From a virus: 64,000 nucleotides of DNA. Made by a program: the position numbers and the translations under genes. The stretch is taken from positions 1 to 64,000 of IMG/VR virus record IMGVR_UViG_3300044624_000938. One strand, written 5' to 3'. The stretch's first letter is position 1; each line of letters starts with the position of its first letter. Below the pieces are notes generated by a model, which made no database searches, had not been told where the DNA came from, and worked only from the letters and a program-made list of their open reading frames with translations. Positions 40,457 through 48,761 of the stretch are shown one piece after another.

Positions 40457-41341
40457 TCAAGCTCCTGACGTTGGTGTTAGCTCGATGTGGGTTACGACAC
40501 GTCGCTGTTTCTTGACGGTGAACATGTCATACGTAAGTTTCAGCCACCAGGCTCCGAGTGGTTTCGGCGGCTTGCCGGTTCCAACGTGCCACCCACCTAC
40601 CCCGGAACCGTATTCTTCTTTGTACGTCGACGTCTTGACGTACCATGAGCTACGCTGCTTGACCTCACCGTAACTATCGAGGTACACCTTCATGTTCTCC
40701 TGTACCCACCGCTGGTGGACGTGACCACTCAGCATGATATCGGCCCCATCGACGTAGGCGTTCTGTCGTTGTGCCTGGATGGTGTCCTGTGTGACGGGAC
40801 CGCCACCTCCGTACCCGTGCATGTGCCAGAGAACTCGTGAGGTCCTGTGGCCCGACCCATCATCCAGCAGGAACTTGATCCAACCTGTGTAGCCCGTCAC
40901 AGGAACTACAGCTCCAGTCTTCGTCCTGAGGGCCTGAGCGAGACGTTCGGTCAGGTTGGTCTCGTGTCGACCGAGGATGCTCGTCTCGTGGTTGCCGTAC
41001 CCGAGAGCAACGATGTTCTTGGCGTACGGCTCATAGAAGTCGGCAGCGGTGTTTACCAGTGAGTCGAGGTACTCACCGTTCTGGTGTTCGGGTCGAATGT
41101 CAGACTTGTTTGACCGTTTGTCGTACTTGCCTTGCATTGCACAGAACAAGTCTCCTATGTCAATGATCCCGGCCTCACGTTCGAGGGCCTCGTCCAGGTG
41201 TCTCTTCTCAAGTTCATGGTTACAGTGTGGGTTGTCGTGGTGCCGGTCTCCAGATAGCAGGAACCAGTGCTCTTTCTTTTTGCTACAGTCGAGAGCTACT
41301 TTTACGACGTTAGGACTTACACCTTTTTCCAACGTGAACAT
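40457..41341 (-). CDS. Calcineurin-like metallophosphoesterase
   Basis: The ATG at 41341 follows CTGGAGCCCAGC. The 294 residues show the metallophosphatase signature: LLSGDRHHD, IIDIGDLFC, ALGYGNHET, a WHMHGYGGGG motif and LSGHVHQRW. These bind two metal ions and hydrolyse phosphoesters; phage members are often nucleic-acid or cyclic nucleotide phosphodiesterases. It lies between the MazG-like block and the SPFH gene. Confidence 0.8.
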   Translation of the reverse strand: MFTLEKGVSPNVVKVALDCSKKKEHWFLLSGDRHHDNPHCNHELEKRHLDEALEREAGIIDIGDLFCAMQGKYDKRSNKSDIRPEHQNGEYLDSLVNTAADFYEPYAKNIVALGYGNHETSILGRHETNLTERLAQALRTKTGAVVPVTGYTGWIKFLLDDGSGHRTSRVLWHMHGYGGGGPVTQDTIQAQRQNAYVDGADIMLSGHVHQRWVQENMKVYLDSYGEVKQRSSWYVKTSTYKEEYGSGVGGWHVGTGKPPKPLGAWWLKLTYDMFTVKKQRRVVTHIELTPTSGA

Positions 41342-41415
41342 GCTGGGCTCCAGAAAACAAAGTTGGTGAACCGGAGTAATCCTACCGAAAGGAATACCCC
41401 GGCACAACCCGTTTC

Positions 41416-41727
41416 CTACTCCTGAGAAGATGTATCCGACGATTCATGGACACGAAGCACGAACGTGCGGGCCTCACACGCCGTAACCTTACACCGCCTG
41501 AAACCTATTTCCATCAGGGGGCCGTTATCGACAGCCGCAAGAGCCATAACCCGCTTCCTGGCTGTCTCCATGTTCCCCCCGTATATCTCGACAACAGTCC
41601 TGGCGATCTCGTTAGCCGTACGGGGGTTCTCGTCTGTGCAGGCCACAACACGCTCGTTGACCTTCAGTACCTGCAGCTTTGACGCAGTCGACCCCCAATA
41701 CTTCTCACGGGCAACCTCATTCTTCAC
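41416..41727 (-). CDS. Hypothetical HTH-like protein, 103 aa
   Basis: The start is GTG 41727 with GGAGGCGAACC. Residues 35-70 (PRTANEIARTVVEIYGG, ETARKRVMALAA) could be a winged helix-turn-helix. It overlaps the preceding gene by 11 bases. A regulatory role is suggested only by this segment. Confidence 0.5.
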   Translation of the reverse strand: MKNEVAREKYWGSTASKLQVLKVNERVVACTDENPRTANEIARTVVEIYGGNMETARKRVMALAAVDNGPLMEIGFRRCKVTACEARTFVLRVHESSDTSSQE

Positions 41728-42523
41728 GGTTCGCCTCCTTCTTCAGCGTTTCGTGCATCATCCCCTGGACGTTGAACAGCATTGCGTTGAGAGCCTCAAC
41801 GATGTCAACCTGCTCGCCGCTGTCCGGAGAAATCGCCGTGCCGCCACGATGGATAGTCCATACGTCCATGAAGTGGCGGAACATCGACTTCATGTAGACG
41901 TCAATCGGGATTCCCTTCTGCCAGTTGTCGCTATCCCGCGTCGTACCGTCCTTCTGCTTGCGGTGAGACGTCATGTAGTCCCCAAAGGCTTTGATCACGG
42001 TTGGTGACAAGAACCCCTCGTAATCGTTCTTTGAGCTGTCGAGGTTACGTGTCGCCCCAGTCTCGAAGGTTCGGATCTCTCCGATAGTCGGTTCGGGTGC
42101 GGCGGATTCCTCGACCAGATCAAACCAGAGGTTAGACATCTCCGGGGCAACACCTTGGACACGTAGTATTTGTGTCGTGGTCGAATTACCGTATTCAAGG
42201 GCCACGTCGCGGACCTTGAATACGTCCCGGACAGTCTCTGTAGACCCCCAGTCCCGTCCTAAAGTTATTTCCGTGCCGTACGCAAGTTTACGAAGTCGGA
42301 CCTTGTCTCCCGCCTTGAACTTCCTCCGGGGTTGTACTACGTTTGTAGTAGCAGCCGGTTCCTCTGGCGGCTTTTCGGGTATGACTTCGAACCAAATACC
42401 CGGCATAATGTCTCGACATTTCCGGTCGTCATACACCCCGAAGTATCCGGACGGGGTTACATCAACCTCGTACACTTTGCCGGTCGTCATGTCCCGATGG
42501 GTATAGATGAATCTCGCTTTCAC
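41717..42523 (-). CDS. DUF5664-like (d)NTP diphosphohydrolase
   Basis: Two parts are visible. The N-terminal 140 residues form beta domains of unknown role (YEVDVTPSGYFGVYDDRK, KFKAGDKVRLRKLAYG). The C-terminal part matches the phage DUF5664 (dATP/dGTP diphosphohydrolase) layout: SSKNDYEGFLSP, DNWQKGIP, SMFRHFMDVW and VEALNAMLFNVQGM. Members cleave dNTPs to dNMP and pyrophosphate, and one group (MazZ) supports 2-aminoadenine DNA. The neighbouring MazG-like gene follows directly (stop/start overlap). Confidence 0.65.
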   Translation of the reverse strand: MKARFIYTHRDMTTGKVYEVDVTPSGYFGVYDDRKCRDIMPGIWFEVIPEKPPEEPAATTNVVQPRRKFKAGDKVRLRKLAYGTEITLGRDWGSTETVRDVFKVRDVALEYGNSTTTQILRVQGVAPEMSNLWFDLVEESAAPEPTIGEIRTFETGATRNLDSSKNDYEGFLSPTVIKAFGDYMTSHRKQKDGTTRDSDNWQKGIPIDVYMKSMFRHFMDVWTIHRGGTAISPDSGEQVDIVEALNAMLFNVQGMMHETLKKEANREE

Positions 42524-43074
42524 TACACTTCCTCCTTCACAAAGATGCCTTCTGCCGTCAGGTGCCCCTTCCGGTCCTTGATCTGATCATAAGCCTGCTT
42601 GACGCAGTCCACAAGAGTTGTACCAGCTTCTTCCGCAATCTGAGAAATGTAGGCCACCATAAGCAGCCAGGTCATCCAGTACGAGCCTTGACCTTTACAA
42701 GCGGCCCCAAGTGGGATCAGAGCCTTCTGCAGTCTGTCGACGGGGTTGGGCACCGATGAAGGTACTACTGATGACCTCTGAGACGTAGGTGTCACCAGAT
42801 CGCAGTACTCCTCGTCGTAGAGTGTGCTACCGACGATCAACGTGACGTAGATGTCTCCGATAGCGTCCATGATCTGCTCGTGAGTCCGTTCGTGTTGGTA
42901 GTCCCAGTCCGAGACCTTGTAAGCCATTAGATATCGCATTAGATACAAGGCTTCCACCAGCTCCTTCACCTCCTCTGCTGTCTTAAACGCCTGAGCGTAA
43001 GCCGAGCTGTGTGCCAGAATCTTCCGATCGTCTGCCCACTTAACGATCGCCAAGTTCAGTTCGTGCAACGTCAT
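42523..43074 (-). CDS. MazG-like nucleotide pyrophosphohydrolase
   Basis: I use the ATG at 43074 behind CGGAGGTTGAT; the longer frame would start in the promoter region. Residues 1-90 show the MazG pattern: FKTAEEVKELVEALYLM (E-x-x-E), then MDAIGDIYVTLIV (the EExxD-type second half). A C-terminal extension repeats this style (ISQIAEEAGTTLVDCV). It should hydrolyse NTPs or dNTPs to monophosphates and may lower ppGpp or modified nucleotides during infection. Confidence 0.7.
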   Translation of the reverse strand: MTLHELNLAIVKWADDRKILAHSSAYAQAFKTAEEVKELVEALYLMRYLMAYKVSDWDYQHERTHEQIMDAIGDIYVTLIVGSTLYDEEYCDLVTPTSQRSSVVPSSVPNPVDRLQKALIPLGAACKGQGSYWMTWLLMVAYISQIAEEAGTTLVDCVKQAYDQIKDRKGHLTAEGIFVKEEV

Positions 43075-43102
43075 ATCAACCTCCGAATAAAATGTGAATG
43101 TC

Positions 43103-43139
43103 ACCGGGCGTATCATCGCCCCGGTAAGACTTTTGTCAA
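43103..43139 (-). promoter_or_regulatory. Leftward promoter and leader hairpin
   Basis: On the minus strand TTGACA (43139-43134) is a perfect -35 box, but the -10 is poor (TGATAC at 18-base spacing). A hairpin ACCGGGGCG/CGCCCGGT (43103-43125) overlaps the spacer and start site, so a protein could regulate here. It precedes the MazG-like gene. Confidence 0.4.
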
Positions 43140-43197
43140 ACCATCGTTGGTAAGATTCTTTACCATAGGAACTGGTGTACAAACGTCTGGTGCAGCT

Positions 43198-43238
43198 ACT
43201 GCATCTTGGTGCCCGGGCACCAGCTTTCCGGATGCAGT
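43198..43238. repeat. Cruciform-like inverted repeat
   Basis: ACTGCATC and GATGCAGT flank a perfect 16-bp palindrome TGGTGCCCGGGCACCA (43207-43222). Both arms fit one extrusion structure. Confidence 0.6.
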
Positions 43239-43312
43239 TGACGATTGTACACTGTAGACTGGTAAAGATTTTTACTGTCCGGTACTGGTCTAACCTGGTA
43301 TTACCGTCTACG

Positions 43313-43339
43313 GTTTAACCGGGCTTTGGCCCGGTAAAC
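43313..43339. repeat. Hairpin with GTTT/AAAC and ACCGGGC/GCCCGGT stems
   Basis: The two stems stack with one bulged A around a TTTG loop. It is one of a series of hairpins in this region. Confidence 0.5.
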
Positions 43340-43401
43340 GTGGATGGGAGTTATTTAGAACCTTTCTCTGACAAATTTTTAGTATGGATTTGACAGGCCA
43401 G

Positions 43402-43448
43402 CCTGGTAGACCTACTATGCCCGCATCGCGGGCTAGTGGTCTACCAGG
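43402..43448. repeat. 47-bp near-perfect inverted repeat
   Basis: CCTGGTAGACC pairs with GGTCTACCAGG (11 bp), then ACTA/TAGT and GCCCGC/GCGGGC continue the stem with two bulged Ts to an ATC loop. It is the strongest secondary structure in the non-coding region and could be an origin cruciform or bidirectional terminator. Confidence 0.65.
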
Positions 43449-43569
43449 TCTCGCTGGTTAAACCGGCTTAAAGTTTTACCAGTGATTAGGTTTCTAACGA
43501 AACCCTTCAGGCTAGCCTGGCCTAACCTCGGGTATAACGTATAAGGTCTAACTGGTTTAACCTGTCTAC

Positions 43570-43594
43570 CCGGTATGCAAAAAACCAAGGGTCC
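43570..43594 (-). repeat. Inverted copy of the 35.6-kb motif
   Basis: The minus strand reads GGACCCTTGGTT, then TTTTGCATACCGG, matching the GACCCTTGGT ... GTTTTGCGTACCGG arrangement at 35645-35673 with a shorter spacer. It points toward the 36-43 kb operon, as do the copies at the other end. Confidence 0.6.
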
Positions 43595-43599
43595 CCGCG

Positions 43600-43613
43600 A
43601 TACCGATCGGTAT
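43600..43613. repeat. 14-bp palindrome
   Basis: ATACCGATCGGTAT is perfectly palindromic; its core CCGATCGGTA occurs again at 43653-43662. This could be a binding site for a dimeric protein. Confidence 0.5.
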
Positions 43614-43668
43614 TGAAACCAAGGTTCCGGCGACTGAGGAACCCTCTGTGTCCCGATCGGTAACATTC

Positions 43669-43701
43669 TCAAGTCTTGGCATCGCTGAAACCGAGACTTG
43701 A
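43669..43701. promoter_or_regulatory. Inverted repeat overlapping a -35 box
   Basis: TCAAGTCT (43669-43676) is the exact inverse of AGACTTGA (43694-43701), and the right arm covers the TTGACA of the rightward promoter. It is a candidate operator. Confidence 0.45.
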
Positions 43702-43726
43702 CAACCCCGCCATCTGAATAGACACT
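43698..43726 (+). promoter_or_regulatory. Promoter of primase operon
   Basis: TTGACA (43698-43703) is followed 17 bases later by GACACT (43721-43726). The -35 is perfect and the -10 weak, so an activator or another sigma may be needed. The leader then carries CCGGAGATAG before the ATG at 43761. Confidence 0.5.
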
Positions 43727-43760
43727 ATCTCCGTCCGACTTCCCCCGGAGATAGATAAAG

Positions 43761-46028
43761 ATGAATGAATTGCAAGAGCACCGCCAGGCGGCGTTGCGAA
43801 CGGCTGGGCACCTCTGTCGCCACGGCATCCGTGTATTCCCACTCAGGTATGGCTACAAAGATAAGTACCTTCACGAAGGCGACTGGGACGCCTACGCGAC
43901 GAACAACATCAACACGTTCGTAACGCTCGTACCATCTGGACAGTTCAACCTCGCCATCTCATTCGGACCGGAGTCTAATCTCTGTGACGTTGAGCCGGAC
44001 GATGCAAACGCTGTTAAGATCCTTGACGAGATGATCAAGGAGTCCGGCGTCAAGACGATCATGTACGCCACGTCTCGACGTGGTACGCATCATCTCTTCA
44101 AGTACGAACCTCGGCTGGCCGTATTCAACAAGGCCAACCTGAAGGTCAGCAACATCGAGTGCCGTCTCGGTCTCTACAACGAGAAGAACAAGCGACGACA
44201 GTATTCGGTAACGCCACCGTCGTTGCACCCGGATACTGGAGAGTTTTACAACTGGATAGAGGGGCACGCACCCTGGGACGTTGACCCAGCACCGATGCCA
44301 GAGAACATCATCCAGTTCTTCCTTACCAACTACACGGACAAGGACTACTCAAAGGCCGATGTCGTGTCAACCGGTGAAGGGTTTATTCCCGGCGAAGGCT
44401 ACCGTCACGACTGGTTGCTGAAGTTCTCCAAGGAGCTTTACACCAAGTGGATGCTACCCCGCAACCATGTCGAAGACTTGTGCCGGTACATGTCACAAGC
44501 CATCGGTTCATACGAGATGGAGGGCCGAGGCGAGCATGAGATTAAGAACCTCTTCAACAACCTCCAGCGGCCGGTAGATCCGCTGAAAGAGTTAACCGCC
44601 GAGATCAGCATGGAGGACGTCAACGACGTTCTGGAAACCATGAGGTCCATGCAGGCAGCAACCAATGCTGGCCAGTCACCAGAGATCCCGTCACACATCT
44701 TCCCAGCCGTCATTGAGGAAGCCAGTCAGAACGCAAAGCTAGCGGGCTACCCGAGGAATCTATTTCTACATGCGGTCCTGTGCGTCACGTCGCACGCACT
44801 GGGGCAGGCCGTACGAGTCAGAGTTAGTCCAGACCACAGTACAATGGGTCTGCAGATGTTTTCATTCGGAGTGGGAGGTTCCGGGACGGGGAAGAGTAAG
44901 ACCTTATCGGCCTTGCTAGGACCGGTCTCCCACTCCGAAAGTGTTACAACAGAGGGGAGCCCCGAAGGGCTTGTCTCCCTCATGAGTCGGTTCCAGCGGG
45001 GGATCATGCTGGAGTTCACCGAGGGTAAAGAGTTCTTCAAGATGCTCGGCAAGTATGGACCCAACGCTGGGCAGGGATCAGACAACAGTCTGTTCCACAA
45101 ATGTTGGTCCGGTGACAAGATCAAGAGGACTCTGCAGAAGGGCACCTTCGGGGTACAGAGCCCGTTCCTCACAGTCTGTGCAGCCATCCAGAAGATTAAC
45201 CTGAACCAGATGCCGATCAACGATTGTATGGACGGGCTCCTACCGAGAATGTTCGTCTATCCAATCGGTGACGTGCCAGCCAAAGAAGATCCCGCAGCCA
45301 TAGCCAAGGTTCAGGAGTTCTTACAGCAGTGGTACGAGATCGTAGGGAGACTGGAGTCGGTGAAGCCGTCCATCGGCCTGCCATCAATCTCAGGTCTCCT
45401 CGCCGGTGCGGGCGTGGCTGTCAAGCCACTCACGATGACACTGGACCCTCAAGCCCGAGAATTGTGGCGAGAGTATGCTGCCCATAAGAAGTCTCCGCAG
45501 ACGCTCAGCCAGTGGCCAGAGGATCATCCGTACCGAGCAGACGTGGTTAGACATGCTGAGATCGCGTTACGTACGTCAGCGGACCTTGTGATACTGGACT
45601 GCGGGTGTGATAAGCGGTTCTGGGAGTTGAACCAGGTTGGCAACCAGGATCACGGTAACATCAACAAGGATTGGATGCAGAAGTCCATCGACTTCATGGA
45701 GCACAACTGGTACCAGAAGCAGAAGCTGGTCGACGGCATCGTTGAGTCAGCTTTCGCGGTAGCCAGCGGTAACTACATGCTGGGTCGAGAAGAATCGGTA
45801 CCAGCTCGGTTCGCCGTACAAGCGGCCGACCGGCGTCGACGTGTCGAGAAGTCATTCGGGGAGGTGTGGACCCTGAGAGAGTACTACAGTGTTCTCAAGT
45901 TGAAGAAAGATGAAGCCAGGAAGGAACTGGACATGTTTCTTCGAGAGGGCACTGTCGTAGAATTGCCAATGCAGGACGGACAGAAAGCCGCCCGATTCAA
46001 ATTTTTAGGAGAGATAGATGACAAGTGA
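43761..46028 (+). CDS. Primase-polymerase/AAA-type ATPase fusion
   Basis: The 755-residue protein has an N-terminal bifunctional primase-polymerase-like domain (about residues 15-190): GIRVFPLRY, SFGPESNLCDVEPDD with acidic metal-site residues, and RGTHHLFKY. After a helical linker it has an ATPase domain (about residue 370) with Walker A GVGGSGTGKSKTL and Walker B-like GIMLEFTEGKEF, similar to DUF3987/D5-like helicases. It should prime and unwind DNA at the phage fork, together with the polymerase at 19.1 kb. It is the first gene of its operon. Confidence 0.75.
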   Translation: MNELQEHRQAALRTAGHLCRHGIRVFPLRYGYKDKYLHEGDWDAYATNNINTFVTLVPSGQFNLAISFGPESNLCDVEPDDANAVKILDEMIKESGVKTIMYATSRRGTHHLFKYEPRLAVFNKANLKVSNIECRLGLYNEKNKRRQYSVTPPSLHPDTGEFYNWIEGHAPWDVDPAPMPENIIQFFLTNYTDKDYSKADVVSTGEGFIPGEGYRHDWLLKFSKELYTKWMLPRNHVEDLCRYMSQAIGSYEMEGRGEHEIKNLFNNLQRPVDPLKELTAEISMEDVNDVLETMRSMQAATNAGQSPEIPSHIFPAVIEEASQNAKLAGYPRNLFLHAVLCVTSHALGQAVRVRVSPDHSTMGLQMFSFGVGGSGTGKSKTLSALLGPVSHSESVTTEGSPEGLVSLMSRFQRGIMLEFTEGKEFFKMLGKYGPNAGQGSDNSLFHKCWSGDKIKRTLQKGTFGVQSPFLTVCAAIQKINLNQMPINDCMDGLLPRMFVYPIGDVPAKEDPAAIAKVQEFLQQWYEIVGRLESVKPSIGLPSISGLLAGAGVAVKPLTMTLDPQARELWREYAAHKKSPQTLSQWPEDHPYRADVVRHAEIALRTSADLVILDCGCDKRFWELNQVGNQDHGNINKDWMQKSIDFMEHNWYQKQKLVDGIVESAFAVASGNYMLGREESVPARFAVQAADRRRRVEKSFGEVWTLREYYSVLKLKKDEARKELDMFLREGTVVELPMQDGQKAARFKFLGEIDDK

Positions 46029-46281
46029 CGGTACGCATACGTTGCACCGGATTGACGTGAAGGACCATTTGCCGAGAGAAGGATCTTACGTGCTGTGTTG
46101 GGGGCACAACAAGAACCTTGGCTGGCGATGGGTTGACGTGCTCTACTTCGACGGTGAGATTTTTGTCGATGAGGGTGCTGAGGAACCTGGAGAGTTCCAC
46201 TACATGGTCACCCACTGGGCACAACTTGAGCCGTTGAACTGGAACGACGGGGTACCACTGTTTCGGGGGTATATCCAATGA
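46018..46281 (+). CDS. DUF551-like small protein
   Basis: It overlaps the primase stop by 11 bases. The 87 residues (LPREGSYVLCWGHN, then a WVDVLYFDGEIF strand and VTHWAQLEP) follow the DUF551 layout, a small domain frequent in phage. Its function is not known. Confidence 0.6.
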   Translation: MTSDGTHTLHRIDVKDHLPREGSYVLCWGHNKNLGWRWVDVLYFDGEIFVDEGAEEPGEFHYMVTHWAQLEPLNWNDGVPLFRGYIQ

Positions 46282-46472
46282 CACTGATCGACGATATCGC
46301 ACGGATGGAGGCTGCGGCCAAGTCTCACTTCGTCAAACCCGAGGTGGCTGAAGAACCGACGAGGGAGTTGTCAACGGACAAGATCGTGCTTAACCCCAAG
46401 CTGGACCCTGACCCGTACAACCTCCACGGTATGTCTTTGTCGTACCGTCTCAAGTGTATGGGTTGGCCATGA
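46278..46472 (+). CDS. Small hypothetical protein, 64 aa
   Basis: It starts as ATGA on the preceding stop. It is acidic in the first half (LIDDIARMEAAAKSHFVKPEV) with a basic C-terminus. Family unknown. It in turn overlaps the next gene as ATGA. Confidence 0.55.
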   Translation: MTLIDDIARMEAAAKSHFVKPEVAEEPTRELSTDKIVLNPKLDPDPYNLHGMSLSYRLKCMGWP

Positions 46473-46657
46473 CCAAGGTCACGTTCTGTTTGATCGGTAG
46501 AGCCGGGTGCAACATCCACTTCGTGTGGGACGATGTTGGACCCGGCCTTTACGTTCAATGGTCTGACAGTGAAGAACTGACCGGCCGGATCGTGCGGGAA
46601 GGCGATGGTACTTTCCCGGACAAGTACTTTGCACATTTGACGGAGGTGTTAGCGTGA
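46469..46657 (+). CDS. Small hypothetical protein, 62 aa
   Basis: The ATG at 46469 overlaps the upstream TGA; an earlier codon in frame lacks this coupling. The product is beta-rich (TFCLIGRAGCNIHFVWDD) and short. The next gene starts as GTGA on its stop. Confidence 0.55.
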   Translation: MTKVTFCLIGRAGCNIHFVWDDVGPGLYVQWSDSEELTGRIVREGDGTFPDKYFAHLTEVLA

Positions 46658-47226
46658 ACGTGCTTGTTGCGTGTGAGTACAGCGGACGGGTGCGAGATGC
46701 CTTCCGCAAACTTGGCCATGATGCTTGGTCCTGCGATATCATCGACTCGGAGACACCGAGCGAGTACCACATCAAGGCCGATGTTCTCAGCGTTCTCAAC
46801 TGCGGCTGGGATCTGATCATCGCTCACCCACCTTGTACGTACCTCTGCAACAGCGGAGTCCGTTGGTTGTACACAGAAGAGGGGCGTCTCAAGAAGATGA
46901 CCGCTGCTGCCGGTTTCTTCAAAAGATTTCTCGAAGTTGACTGCCCGAGAGTCTGTATTGAGAATCCGATCATGCACAAGCACGCCAAGGTTATCATCGG
47001 TGTAGACTACACCCAGATCGTTCAACCGTGGCAGTATGGCCACGGGGAGACAAAGGCTACTTGCCTCTGGTTAAAGGGTTTGCCAAAGCTGGAACCGACA
47101 AACATCGTTGAAGGGCGTGAGGCCCGGATACATATGATGTCACCGGGGAAGGACCGGGGTAAGAAGCGGTCTGAGACGTATCAAGGTATTGCCGACGCGA
47201 TGGCGGCACAGTGGGGCAGTTTATGA
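46654..47226 (+). CDS. Short C5-cytosine methylase-like protein
   Basis: It starts at GTG 46654 behind GGAGGTGTTAGC. The 190 residues show the S-adenosylmethionine-dependent methylase fold: VLVACEYSGRVRDAF (motif I), IIAHPPCTYLCNSG with the catalytic Pro-Cys (58-61) and VCIENPIMHKH with ENP (103-105). At under 200 residues it has little room for a target-recognition domain. It may methylate phage DNA or have lost sequence specificity. It overlaps the recombinase gene as ATGA. Confidence 0.7.
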   Translation: MNVLVACEYSGRVRDAFRKLGHDAWSCDIIDSETPSEYHIKADVLSVLNCGWDLIIAHPPCTYLCNSGVRWLYTEEGRLKKMTAAAGFFKRFLEVDCPRVCIENPIMHKHAKVIIGVDYTQIVQPWQYGHGETKATCLWLKGLPKLEPTNIVEGREARIHMMSPGKDRGKKRSETYQGIADAMAAQWGSL

Positions 47227-48761
47227 GCACATGGGTCTACGCACGAGTATCAACCCTCGACCAGTACGTCAACGGGTACTCCATCGACCAACAGGTTCGG
47301 GTGTGCCTTGAGTACGCCAAGAACAACGACTACCTGCTTGGTCTTGAGACCAACTGCGACCTGCCCGGTGTCTTCATTGACGGCGGTAAGTCAGCCTTCA
47401 AGAAGAAGCTATGCCAACGGCCGGGTGGGCTCATGCTGCTCGGCAACGCTAAGCCCGGCGACGTCATCATCGCGTTGGCCACCCACCGTCTGTTCCGCCA
47501 GTTCAACGACATGGTTGCTGTGATGGACCAGTGGGTACAGAACGGCGTGACGGTGAAGTTCGTCGACTACCCGACGCTCAACACCGACACAGCCAATGGC
47601 AAGGCGATGCTTTACATGATGGCGGTCATGGCTCAGCTAAGATCCGAGTTGATCTCAGCCCGAGTCAAAGAGTCACGAGTCATCGCAAGGACGAAGGCCC
47701 CCGAGAGGCCAAAGCCCAAACCCGTCGAGACCATCTGCTCATCAAAAGATGTCGGTGCTATCCTACAGCAGATGCAGCGTGACCGTGAAGCGGACAAGTA
47801 CAAGTTCACGGGAAGGGTCCACGCATACGTCCGTGTATCCACGAACGACCAGACTGTTGAGCATCAAGTCAACCTGCTCACAAAGATGTTGCCCGACGAT
47901 CTGCGTGGAGCTGAGATTGTCTGGTACAAGGACGAAGGGGTGTCAGCCTTCAAGACCAAGTTCGAGAAGAGAAAGGCTGGGGGCGAGATGCTCAAGGCAC
48001 TGAAGCCCGGCGACATGGTTGTGGCGTGGCGACCAGACCGTCTCTTCAGGTCAATGGTCGACGCTAACCGAGTGGTCGATTCGATCCACAAGACCGGGGC
48101 GTCCCTGATGACCGTTGAGGGCGATCTGCGGACAGACAAACCACAGGGCAAGATGCTCATGCAGATGCTGGCCATGTTTGCCGAGATCGAGTCACAGGAC
48201 ATCTCACGCCTGACAAGACTCGGTAACTTCGGGGCCATTGGTATCAACCCGAAGATGCAGGCGATGCGTGTACCGAAGCTCCTGCGTGAGATGAAGAAAC
48301 ACTTCAACCAGAAGCACTACCACTTCGAGAACATTTTCACAGCCGACGAACGGTTCTACATGCACATCGAGCTTCACCTGACCGCGAAGAACTATCGTAG
48401 TCGGAAGGAGGCTTGCCGGGTCATCAGTAACAAGTGGCTGGCGAAGAAAGGTCTACCACCGGTACAGGGTGAGTACGGCGAACCTTGTAAGAACTACGCA
48501 AGAAGAATCCACAACATGCAGAAGGTGGAGTTCACCGAACGACGTCATCGGTTGTGTGAGCGGTTGAAGAAGCACCCGGACGAAGTGAGGTATCCGTTGA
48601 GTACAGAGACGGCTTGTCAGCTCGTGAGGAACCAGACAGAGTTCCTTCGTGTTGCGAAGATGTTTCCGGGGCGGCTGAAGGATAAGCAGTCACTGACGAT
48701 GCTGGCGTCATCGTGTACGTCACCAGAGGCTGCAGTAGATTTCATGGGGAGACTGGGATGA
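47223..48761 (+). CDS. Serine recombinase with two tandem catalytic domains
   Basis: The ATG at 47223 overlaps the methylase stop. The 512-residue protein has two resolvase/invertase N-terminal domains. Domain 1 (1-155) has YARVSTLDQ with Arg8 and Ser10, and ATHRLFR with Arg89 and Arg92; a His replaces the usual Asp before the Arg. Domain 2 (198-335) has YVRVSTNDQ with Arg204 and Ser206, and PDRLFRS. Both keep the nucleophilic Ser. The C-terminal 170 residues are helical and basic but show no clear zinc or recombinase DNA-binding domain. A single-chain dimer or one regulatory domain is possible. Confidence 0.8.
   Translation: MSTWVYARVSTLDQYVNGYSIDQQVRVCLEYAKNNDYLLGLETNCDLPGVFIDGGKSAFKKKLCQRPGGLMLLGNAKPGDVIIALATHRLFRQFNDMVAVMDQWVQNGVTVKFVDYPTLNTDTANGKAMLYMMAVMAQLRSELISARVKESRVIARTKAPERPKPKPVETICSSKDVGAILQQMQRDREADKYKFTGRVHAYVRVSTNDQTVEHQVNLLTKMLPDDLRGAEIVWYKDEGVSAFKTKFEKRKAGGEMLKALKPGDMVVAWRPDRLFRSMVDANRVVDSIHKTGASLMTVEGDLRTDKPQGKMLMQMLAMFAEIESQDISRLTRLGNFGAIGINPKMQAMRVPKLLREMKKHFNQKHYHFENIFTADERFYMHIELHLTAKNYRSRKEACRVISNKWLAKKGLPPVQGEYGEPCKNYARRIHNMQKVEFTERRHRLCERLKKHPDEVRYPLSTETACQLVRNQTEFLRVAKMFPGRLKDKQSLTMLASSCTSPEAAVDFMGRLG

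Larger units (their letters stand above)
43075..43760. other. 686-bp structured non-coding region
   Basis: No convincing gene lies here. The stretch separates the leftward operon from the rightward primase operon and contains at least six inverted repeats, a 14-bp palindrome, CCGATCGGTA twice, AAACCAAGG twice and many GGTTTAACC/GGTAAA words. This is what a phage origin or divergent control region looks like; the function is inferred. Confidence 0.55.

Noticed and set aside
43433-43828. 131-codon minus-strand frame
   Set aside because: It runs through the hairpins of the non-coding region and into the primase gene; no ribosome site.
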